DNA of 60,000 nucleotides from Hydractinia symbiolongicarpus. Lineage: Eukaryota; Cnidaria; Hydrozoa; Anthoathecata; Hydractiniidae. Below are positions 40,100-52,000 of the stretch, one piece after another (positions within the stretch are counted from its first letter, which is position 1; each line of letters starts with the position of its first letter). The DNA is taken from positions 14,324,001-14,384,000 of the forward strand of contig NC_079887.1 in assembly GCF_029227915.1 (NCBI RefSeq), in the 5' to 3' direction. The notes under the pieces were generated by a model that saw only the letters and a list, made by a program, of their open reading frames with translations, did no database searches and was not told where the DNA came from. The translations under genes and the position numbers were made by a program.

Positions 40100-41750
40100 A
40101 GCGTTTCAAAGTGCTTGGTATGTTCAGTAAAGGCAGTACTGGAAATTCATGGTTCCTGTTTGGCCAAGTGGATTTGAGAGCTGCTGAAAGAACAAACATG
40201 CGATTATGCTGTTTCCACAAACCATGTCAGGTAACGGTCATTCGCTTTAAAAAATATCCATTAGCCTAATTATTACTCGTAAAAATATCTGGAGTGACTA
40301 GAAATGTAACTTTTATTATAAATAAGTTTATATATCACAGGTTAGGAACGGTTGCATCTAATTAAAACAATGTTGCAACTGTATTTCCAGGCAAGTTCCA
40401 ATGAAAGAGTTTATTTCCGTCATTCTGTGACCGAAAGTGGCATTCCCAAATTGTTATAACATACAAGTTTGAGTTGATTATATTACTTCAGGAAGTGCTC
40501 TAGGGATAAATAAGTAAATAAATAATGCATAAAATAGAGCATATACACAAAACACTTATTCCTTATTCATCAAAGAATGTATTTTATGTTGACTAATTTT
40601 TGTCATCATTTTAATCAGCAAATTGTGCCTGATGAAATTCAATCTTTACATTGGACACAGACACAAGCGACTGTGTAACCAGTAATTACCTTCCGAAAAG
40701 ATGAGAATGGAAATTTATTTTGAATCTTCTCGTGAATATCCATTGCCAAATAATCAAATCTCTTGCATTATCTGCAGTATGTACTGAAAAAAGTGTGATA
40801 CCCAATGCTAAGGAACTTTGTGAATTTTTATCAGAAAGAGCTACATTAAATAACAACACAACTGCATCTGGAAACATGGTGTTCCAAATAGAGAAATATT
40901 CTTTATTTCAAAAGAAGAATCAAGTCCATACAAAAATAGTCTTTGAGAGACACCTTACAAGACGTTGAAGGGCACCCAGACAGCTCCACCAGCAAACAAC
41001 TCACCTTGGTACGAAATTGAATGACCTTTCAGTAACAAAATATGCTGTCTATGTATGAATTATCAAAAAATGGATGGTAAGTGTGAATGAGGCGTACTTT
41101 GGTAAGCATAATTAAAAAAATAAAAGTGAATTTGGACGGAAAAAGGAATGAAAGTAATGATATTGAATGTGACAGTGGTGTAATGCGATGATGTTACTTG
41201 GGAACAGAGTGAAGCTGTTCAAATAGTTCAAGTTCGTGATGTTGTAGTGATTAGATCAGGGGATGATTTCTATCCGTATTACAGGTGTAATGATGGTTTC
41301 TGATACAGTTACTGATGATTATGGTCACCAATTTCATGCAGGGTTAGATATAATGCAAGGACACTATTTAGAAGTTCACAAACCTTTAAAGGACGTGACT
41401 TTAATATTTGAAGATGTTTCAAAAACAGTTACAGCTTCTACATTCTGCATTGTTGGAATAGCACCTACTTTCACTTTTTCAGTTGGAATTAGAAGAAGAA
41501 TGGAATTTAGGGGTACTAGCCTCTTTGATTCCATGATTGTTCTGGAGGGATAATTATCCCACATATATTTTGCTATCCATTGCCAAAGTAGCTCCTTTTC
41601 CAAATCACAGAAAAACTACAAATAAATTTAACAACAACTTTCTTGTTTTGATTGCAAGGTCACCTACATTGCACAATCATTTATCAAGTGAAGACACAAT
41701 TTGTGATACTTGCGATGTATGCTGTTGCAAAGTGCATGATTGCACTTAGA
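40100..41750 (+). pseudogene. Unidentified mobile-element remnant
   Basis: Several coding-like blocks in different frames: EIQSLHWTQTQATV (~40640-40690), RSGDDFYPYYRCNDG (~41250), then VTDDYGHQF and GHYLEVHKPLKDVTL (~41310-41400), and a Cys-rich end near 41700 (DTICDTCDVCC). The order and the frame breaks point to a decayed transposon protein. I cannot name the family with confidence. Confidence 0.35.
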
Positions 41751-41759
41751 AGAGACTTT

Positions 41760-43050
41760 GCTATAAAGATGATACTACTACATGCTGACATCAGCAAAAA
41801 TTTTGCTGACAGTCATCATTTAAGTTAAAATTTTAATGTCACATAACTAGATGCAACTTGAAGTAACTAATGAACCATTGGCCAATACAAATATAGCATG
41901 CACAGGGTGTCTCCTGTGAAAACGTCTAGATTGTTTTCACATTTTAAAATAACTTAAACAACTTCTGTCAACATTTATGAAGCTAGTGTGTACCATGCCA
42001 AACTACCTTACAGGAGGCAAAATTAAAAATTCCACCTCTATCAAATAATTCAAAACATTATAACAATTATCAAGTAGGAGATGTCAGTAAGTATCAATCT
42101 GAAGGTTCTTTGTTTGAAGCAAATAAAGAACTACCAGCTCTTGACCAAAAGTATTTATAGCAAACAGGATAGCAGCACAAATGAGAAAAAGAGAATTTTT
42201 AAAATAATTAACAAATGTTAAATTTGATGCATATGAAACTTTGGTCACATCGATCCTTTTGTTAATATATTTTTTTCATTTTCTTCTTTTTGCATTCTTA
42301 ATAATTGCTCTTGATTAGACATTAGGCAGTTTTAAAAAAATAGAAAAAATATCTTCCACTACAGAAATTCACAATTTTCTGCAAGTAGACAAGAATGAAA
42401 AAATCACCTCTTTTATTTAATCACCAAGGTTAAAGAAACATGTTGAAACTTATCAATGCACTGTTTTAGGGAATAATTTAAAAAAAGATTTCTCCAAAGA
42501 GATTAGGAATAAATCTTTTCAGAAATTTCATGAACATCAACAACTCTTATGCATTTTGAGAGGATAAAGTAACTTATAACAATAGATCAAGTTAATTTAG
42601 ATTTTTTTGTGCTGAATTTGAAGAAAAACAATAATGTACAATCTTATTGACATTATTATCAACAAGAAATTTAAGGACACTAAATTGCAGGTAGATGGAA
42701 AACATTTTTTTGTGTTTTACATGCAGCTTTAACACTTTTGTTGGTACGGGTTAATGCATGTACAAACAGGAGGACAACACCCTGATAACCATAACCTGTT
42801 TGCTTCAAAGTAAATAATGCTAAAGCCGAGTTGTTGTCCTTGGTTATTATTTAATTAACATTATATCTTAACACGATGTGTATTATGACGAAAATAAATT
42901 TGATTTGAGGATCAAAAATCCACTGTGAGCACTTTTAGTTCCTACCTATTCCATGAACCTCACATACCAAATCAACTACGTATATAATCACCATAAAAAT
43001 AATTTTATATATAGTATAATAAAGTTTGTCATATTAAATTAACCTGAGCT
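41760..43050. other. Intergenic, nothing recognised
   Basis: AT-rich DNA between the element remnant and the 3' end of RAD51C. It should contain the RAD51C 3' UTR, but no canonical poly(A) signal is obvious close to the stop codon on the minus strand. Confidence 0.4.
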
Positions 43051-43055
43051 GTACT

Positions 43056-46000
43056 TTAGCTTTCTATTTTCATTCGCTTTGGAGGTTTGTTTTCCGGAAC
43101 CTGCTGTATTTTGCTATCATCCAATGATGTAACAGACTTGTTAATAGTCTCATCAGCTGTGTGAACGTCTCGAATACCTTCCTTCTAAAATGCACCACAA
43201 CACATTCTTAAACAAACAGACACTTAGCAAAACTGTATGCAATGTCTACAAACGAACTCACCACTATGTCAAAGGGAATGGTAGCTTCTTCTTGGCAAGG
43301 TGATTTAAATAACTGTGCATATCTAAAACAAATAATAGTGTTACATATTATAGATTTACACAAGCAGAAAAATAAACAAATTTTTTAAGTTTTAACAACA
43401 TTTGCTAATTTCGCCAAATCTTTCAACTTCAAACTTTCTTCACCAAATAATAATGTTTTTAAGTGCATAAAAACATCGTTTATTCATCTAAATGATTTAA
43501 AAATACTTTGAACTAGACAAAACTTAAATCTTGACAATGCTGTATGACAAAAGATTTAGGCTAAACCTCACAAGGAGACTCAAGGAGTTTCATGTAGTGA
43601 ACAAGTCAAAAACGAAAGAAGAGCTAATTTTGTCATGCGCAAATAAAATAAATAAATTGAATAATCATACACACACACAGATTAGAGTAACTCTCCAACA
43701 CTAAAGTCAAGCATAATTAGCTTTCTAAGTCAAGCACAACTTTGAAAAGGAAATTAGCTTTCTTGTAAGGATTTTTTTTAGTAAATCTCTGTATTAATAA
43801 TATTTGCTGTCTGTCGCTGCACGATTTTTATTATCGTGCTAGAGACATGAAATAGCAAACGCGATATACATTAGAGGGCTACCGACTAGTCTTAGAAATG
43901 TTAAACTATAAACGGCAGAGTGCATTGTTATATGTCACACAAAACTCCTAACTAATTGCTGGTTATGTTTTGTAGGAGGAAGACTTGCATAGTAGCATGT
44001 ACTTAAACATGCATGGGATGAATCAGTATTGTTAGTGTAGAGGCCGGTAATTAAATAACATGTAAAATAGGAAACATTCGCTTTAGCATGATACCGTGTG
44101 CCCAGCGATGTGCACACTAAAAAATTTTTTCTGGAGAACTACGTACCTTTGACCATTTCTACTATTAAGAATAATTCGTACTGTGCATGCATGTCCCCAG
44201 CTTTGACCTATGTAAGAAAAGCAAGTTAAACTTCCTAATAAATGTAGAAACCGTTCTCTTAACTTACAGTGACTTGTTGGCAAGCGTTAGTTTTGAATGT
44301 CATTAGTAAGTTTAATCTATTGTTTAATCAATTAAGGTTATTTTTTGCCCAATAGTCACAAAATGGAACTAAGTATTGCTATGTGAAAATGCAGGGTCAG
44401 ATATAAACCAAATGATGTAAAAAAAAGACATCTTTAAGTCGAAACATTCTATAAAGTAGTGAGTGAAATTTACTTGTTGATTTTCGCCGGCGAATGCGGA
44501 ATCTTTAATATCGCATGGGAAGATAGAGAGAGAGAGATAGATAGATAGAGACAGCCCAAAGCCTGGACGCCTAAAACTTATCCAGGCTAAAGCTTAAATC
44601 CTCGTTTTGACAGATTTTTTTATGAGAACGAGGCTAAAATGAGTTTTAAGCCAACAAATTGTTTTATTATCCAACGAACATTACTTTATTTTAAAGTTTA
44701 TAATCGAAAGTTAAAGCTTGTGCAGTGTAGCATAATGAAGATTGTCTTATAATGCGCCATCTTTGATGTTATATAATTACGTCATTTCCTTCTGTACTAC
44801 AATTTTGTAAGCACGTAGACTAAAGGCCGGTTTTCATACAGCTACATTTTGCGCCCAGTCGTAAAATGCGCCATGACTTTTATCACATATACCGAACCAT
44901 TTCCATTTAGCGATTTTTGCTCACGTGTTTTTTTGCAAAACATGGCTGATGTAAACAGACGATATTTGTTGTTGCAAAATTTGAGAGTAGTCCTAGCAAT
45001 ATTTTTTTATGACGTAGAAATAAACAACGTTGTTAATACGTAAGAAAAACATGTGGATGAGACGACTTTCCATAGAAAGAAGAATAAAAGGACTATACAA
45101 CGTTTTGCTTATGGATTTAATGTCGTCAGATCATGAGTAGTCTTTTTAAGTTTGTTTACAATGTTGTTTCTTTGTGCCTCCACAGACTCATTAATGTTAT
45201 TTTGTTTTTCATCTACTTCACTTGATTGATATATATTCTGATTCTCTAAATTCATTTGGCTTTGACAAAAATTTAACACAGAAACAAGATGTTGCTAGCC
45301 ATATTGAAATAATCTAATCAAAAATTCTTTCGTAATTCATGTAGATTGCTACCTTTTGATTGGCTGTTAAGCTGAAGCGCAAAATGTAGCTAGCAAAAAG
45401 TAGAGCCTGTTCAACTTTTTTTAAATCGCCCCAGCGCATGCAAAAGCGCGAGGTCAGAGGCATTATTCTGATAATGCGCATGCGTAGATCAAAAGTCACA
45501 GCGCTTTTTACGACTGGGCGCAAAATGCTGTTGTATGGAAACCGGCCTTAAAGCTATATTCAGCAGAACTAATTAATTATCAATGAATTTTAATTTAAAC
45601 AGGAATTGTTGAGGCTGGATATTTTTGGTGAAAGATAATGTATTATAGCTATAAAATCGCGACATGTATGTCACGATTTTATATCTTTTTTCAGATTATT
45701 GCTAATGGCGGAAATCTTTAAGCCGCAGGGCTTCTTGTTGTAAATGAAAGCTTCCAGACTTATATCTTAAAAGGATTTGCTAACCTAATGCAAGACTTGA
45801 TTTCCAAGTACTACTAATACTTTAATAATTGGATTTCAAGCCTCTCACCCTTTGTGAGGTTCTCATCAATAAAAGTTTTAGTAACAATGTACCTAACGCT
45901 GGTATTAGCCTTGATTCTTCAGTTGGAGAGATTTTTGTTGTCATCTGGTTCATAAAGACTACCTAGAAATGTTACCAAAGCTTTCAAAAGTATAAAAAAA

Positions 46001-49000
46001 AAAACTAAAAAACACAACAACAGTTTTTTAAGTAAAATCTGCACACATAAAATTCATAACTATTTTAGAAACAGCTACTAAGGATCGTAAATCATGGAAA
46101 GCTGTCATATATATATTCAAGTGGCCATCATAACCAAGTTTTTTTTGGAAGATTAGTTAGAAAGAAGTAAAAGTAACATATAACAGCAAAATATGACTGC
46201 TGGGATGAAATATAGTAGTTAAACCATTTTTCAGAACATATTGGTGAACGAAGACCACCTCTCAAACGTGCCTGTTTGATTATGATTAAACTTAACGATC
46301 AGTATGCTGGTTATATGTACATAAATGACTGTGTTATACCAGTTAAGTAAATTTTTCTTAAAGAAATGTATGAGAATAGTGACAAATATACAATCAAAAA
46401 TATACGTACAGCTAACTTATGTTCATGGGCAATTTTCATAAAGCTTTGCACAAGACCATGCAACAATCTTGTTCTTAATCCTAGATCTTCAAAATCATGT
46501 CTAAAGTGAAATGCAATGCTGTCCAAAATGATAATTTTGACCTAAAAAAAGGAAATGATTGATGTTATCTGCAGAACAATCTTTTAATCTACTCTAATTA
46601 CTTTAAACTATTACAAAAAAAGAGTACAAATTCATATAAAAGGAAAAAATAAAATTTTTTACAAAGTAGTTACCTTTGGATGTTCTGTTAAAAATTCAGG
46701 CAGTAAGTGAGACAGTGCAATTAACTGTATGTAATCATGACAGCGATATGTGTGTATACCCTTCAAAACAGACTCAAAGTTAAATCTTCTTGCTGTCTCT
46801 AGAAACAACACATAGGATCCATATTGATAATGAGAAAAAGGTAAACTCAAACACAGTCTTGGCTGTCAGAGAATGCACCTTAACACAACCCTACTAACGA
46901 TAGGTGTGTATCATGTGACAAGTATGACTTAACTGCCCAAAATCATGAAAAAAAATTTCTCCAACAAATGCTACTTGTTTACGGTAGGGAACTTTAGTTC
47001 TTGAAAATACATTGCAAAGTTTATTTAATCAAATTGCTTGATTATTTTACCAAAAAATACCAATGTATTTTTCTTCACGTTGTTGTGTTCCACACCAGCT
47101 ATAATTCTCTTGCATGGTTGATAGTAAGGCAATGTTTAAGCTTTGCGAGTAAATCTTAGTTTCTTCATAACAAAACACAGCAATGCCAAAGCCTTATAAA
47201 AACCCTTCTGGATAATTTATGACAAATTGCAGCAATGTTTAAGTTGTGTAAGCAACCTTTTAACATTTTTTTAATGAAGAAATTGATGCTAAAGTTGTGT
47301 AATAAAATTCTTAACTTGTTTCAAAACAATTTTGTACAGTTTGTAAAAATGTAAAATGAAATTTTTACACATAAGATATATGGGAAATCTTCTAATGACA
47401 TATTGATGCATTTTAATTATGTTGCAGAACTGCCTCTTTAATGTTTTATAACATGCCAGTAGCGTATTTACTCAATTATTTCTGTGGTGTTAAAATTAAT
47501 GCAGCAATTTCAAGACAGTTCTAAAATTATACAATTAGTTGTTAGCTTGTGAAAGAATCCACAAAAAATCGCCTATCCTGCAGATTTCCAGCGTCAGTAT
47601 TTCGTGCATCTTTGTTTGCTTTTCATGAAATTACTGGTAGCCAAATATAACTGAACTATAAGCCAAATGTAAATGTTCAAATGTTTTTTTATAATCCGAT
47701 TTGTTATAACTTTTATCTTAAAGTGGAAAGATAATTGTCAGCAAACAATAAATCCCATTGCAACAACTTTTTAAAATTTATTGTTTTTCTCGTCATAAGT
47801 TGTGTTCTCGTTAATGTCTTTAAGGAGGTGCGAAGACCAAACAGTTTAAGCTGTGTACAGGCATTTTTAACAGCCAGACAGAATAACATGGACTTAAACC
47901 CTTTCTATGAACATTAGGTCTACAGAAACTAGACTTTTTCTCCGAATTTGAGCCTATTTTAAGCCCTTAAAATATACAAGTACAATGTTCCATGCACCTT
48001 AGAAAAAAACGCATTGTCTTCAGCATATAAAATAAATAAATTTGAAAACCACAAATTTAAACAGGACTTATGAAAGATGGGATTGCATTTAGGCCTCCTA
48101 AATAGCATGCCATATTTGTATTTTCAGCATAAATTAAACCTGTTCACTTAACTATGTCAGATAAGTTTCTTTCAAAGAATTCCAAGGAAATTTCTTTCAA
48201 AAATTCAAAATAATTTCAAGATTATTCAAGGCATCTGTTGAACATGATGCCATACATTTTTCCCCTCCCGGAAGAAACTAGGAAAGAGGCTTTCAAATAA
48301 AGATTATTTAGAAATATCAGACCTATCCAAAGGAGCAAGCGATTGTGCCCAATTCTAAGAAATGGGATAATAGGTGAGCCATTAACTGCTACCTCCGTTC
48401 GACAAGATTTTGGCTAGCTGAGCGATTTTGATTTCACAACTTCGAAATTTTTTTTTATTTGTTTTATCATTTAGATTAACATGGAAAATGCTTAGTTTCA
48501 AATTTGAAAAAATATTAAATAGAATAATGCCAACGATTTATTATTTGTTCTGCTTGTATAAGTGCTAATTATGCACACTTGTTTCATTCGTGTCTCATCA
48601 GTATTCACCTCTGCACCAGTAAAGGATCTCATGGCTACGTAATTCGCGGCTACAAACTACGAAGGGGCTATGTTGATAATATCTTAGTCTATGTAATTCT
48701 CTATCTAGGTCAGGAGCCAGAGGATTAGCAAGGATGTTTGGCTTTGAATAGGCTTTCATTGGTAACTTTTTACAATAAGAAATATTCCTGGGGTGCATGA
48801 TCATTACGTTTCCTGGGAAGGTATAATCGCTGGGATTTTGAAAGGAACAAACTTACAATCATAATATTTGAAACCAGTATTTGAAGTGCTGGTATGGTTG
48901 CCTTTTGGAGAAAAATAAAGTAAGTCAAACATAAAAAGGATCTTTGACAATAATGGAATATTACTTTAAGTAATTACTTTTATTATCCATCATTAGTGTT

Positions 49001-52000
49001 GCCATTATTAGTGAGTGTTTAACTTTCCGTATTTTTTTACATATAAATTTGTTTGTTCCAAAAGTAGTTTTATAAATATTGTTTGTAAACATTGCTGAAA
49101 CTTGCACTACGCTTGTTCCCCTCAACTTTATTTCACAATTTTTATATTTCAGGATTGCTCGCATAAAAAAATTTAAGGGTCTAATTTTTTTATTAATAGG
49201 CCTGCCATATACCTACCAATTTCTTTATCAGTCTCTGCAACATTGCTTATATGTTTACATGCAGCATCAGCTATTTCAACAACCCTTTCACAAACAAAAC
49301 TTCCTTCACAATCTAAATCACAGATAAAAAAATAAGGTAAAAAAGCTTAACATAAGTTTAAATATCCCCCTTGTCTGCTATAAAATATTTCTTTGCATGA
49401 ACAAAATATAAATCGCAATAAGGCCAAAAACCCTCGAATTAACTTTTGGAGACTCGTCAGACAAAATATATGCCACATTTCCAGTTTGGTCGGACATGTT
49501 CATGGCTCGTTTTGAACTTTCGTCGGATAAAATATCCAATAGGTTTCAGCCTTGGTCAGACACTTCCATTTGTTAGATATAAGAATTATTTAATAGTCCT
49601 GGTCCTTTTAATCCACAAGCAAGCTGCCAAGGAAAGTTGATTATTTATTTTGCGTTATCAGCATTTTTGCCATTTCTCATCATTTATTATTTCATCTTTA
49701 AAAAAATAATTCACTGGTGGTAAATCTTTACACATAAATTTGCAAATATTTAAAATGTTTGTTTGAATTTATATTATTCTTTATTTCTATGGTTTTGTTT
49801 TTATTACATGTTAGAATCTGTGAACACTGTGTGAACCTGCACTATCGATTACAGATTTTACAAAAACAATTAAACCATTTCTAGTCCACACTTTTCTGTC
49901 AGTTTTATTATAAAAAATCAATTACAAATTAAAAAAAGTTTTCGTCATTAATATTTAACATATAAAGTGTAATTCTGCGAAAGTACATTATTATGTATAT
50001 AACAGGCATTTTATCCTTTAAAAAATAGAGAATTTCTTGTATTTCATATAAAATACACCTACTTCGCAATTTAGGAATGTGAAATTTCTGTATTGTGTTT
50101 TTTTCTGATTTAAATGAGTGGAAGAAAATCCAACTAATACATTCTGAGAAAGGCAACCTTTTTTTCTTTATTTTGTTCAGATTGGTTTTCACAAAGTAAT
50201 AATAACATTTCAAAATGTTATGTGGATTTGTAATAGCACATCTTTCCATGAATAGAAAACTATATTGTTCATCACTTATTTACCTGACAAAAATGATGTA
50301 CAAAATAAATATTTTTAAATAAATATTCGGTAGAATACCCTAATCATACACGCCCTGTTTTGATTTCTCTTTAAATTTTGTAGCCTAGTTAATTAAGCTT
50401 TCTTCGAGGAAATAAAATTTAATTTCTCACAAATGAAAGCTGAGATGCAAATCCATAAAATTCAAATCCGTCTCATAGAAACCCCAAATTACAATCAAAA
50501 ATAAGTATAAAGCCGGCATGATCACATCTTACCCTTTTAAATAATATAAAAATAGTTATATTCATTAAGGTGAGTGAGGCAATTCACAGTCAAAACTAAG
50601 GGTTTTCCAAAAATGACCATGTGAGCAAAGAACAATAGAATTAACCAATCAAAATCAGGATAAAAATAATTAGTTGCAAATGGCTTTAAATTTTTGCTAC
50701 TGCTTAACACAAGTTCAGTTAAAAAGTTAGCTCAATCTCACCAATGTAACATGCTTCTCCTTCTACTCCACCAAAAAGTTCGGGAATTTGTGCATCTACA
50801 GAAAGTTGAATGCTACAAAACGAAAAAAGAAGTAAAGCCAAATAAAGTATTTTTGTTTTTGTCTTTGGCAAGCTGAATTACTGAAATTGTCACACATTTA
50901 CAACTAAATGATTTTTAATTAAAAAAATCTCCACTGAAATTCCATATAGTCCGCAAAATATTTAACTGTCAGTGTCAATTTCTAAGTCCAACAACAGCGC
51001 AAAGTATATTTGTTGTATCTGTAGATACAGTGATTATTGAAACCATAATTTTCAGTAATAGAAAAATAAAATTTATTTATTTGAATTGCAATGTTAGATA
51101 ATTATCAAATAGCTATTATTAATTAATTATAAAATGCAGTACAGTCTGAATGTAATCTATCACACCGATAGCTTTTGTTTTTTTAAGAAAATAATTGCCT
51201 TGCTGATAAACAATGACCCCACGCGACCGATTGTTTAATCACAATAGGTTGCTAGATCAATTTTAGCAATCTATTTTGCGCAAACACTTTTGAAAATTTT
51301 AATTGCAGTAATTAAGCGTTTTTTTTAGATCGCATTTTAAAATTTATAAACGAAAAGCGGCGATAGAAATGTTTTTTAGATCGCCTTTTAAAAGTTTAAA
51401 AACAAATAGTGGCGATAGAAAAGTTTTTGTAGATCGCATTTTAAAAGTTTAAAAATGAAAAGCGGCGATAGAAATGTTTTTGTAGATCGCATTTTAAAAG
51501 TTTAAAAACGAAAAGCGGCATTTAATAGTTGTGAACAATGCTTCTCGTATGTTTCTTAGATAAAACTTGCTGGAATCTTTTTAAGTAATTAAATCAACAA
51601 TACATTCTCGCGCAATGTATTATAAAACTTCGCGAAAGATTTTTATTATTTAATTACTTCACGCTAATACTTAAGGGAATAGCTTATCAATACATTTACA
51701 CAATGCGTCTCGCTATTAGAAGAAATATAATTGCTCCGATATTTCTTTGCGAGCGCATTGTTTTTTAACACGCAAATATAAACTCGCAAAACGCTCAAGG
51801 GATTTAATTATAACAAAAGACAAACGACTGCCGTCCTACACGCAAAGGTGTGATATTAGCATGTATGCGGTAGATTACATTCAAACTGTATTGTATCAAA
51901 GATTATTTAATTGAAACATGACAGCAGGGATTATTCCAAGACTTTACAGTTTTCACTGTAAGATTAAGTAAGAGTCTCAGTCTCAAATTTAAGAATTTTG

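Noticed and set aside
48598-48804. 68-codon frame in a RAD51C intron
   Set aside because: No recognisable domain; RAD51C exons 4 and 5 flank it and account for the coding content of this part.
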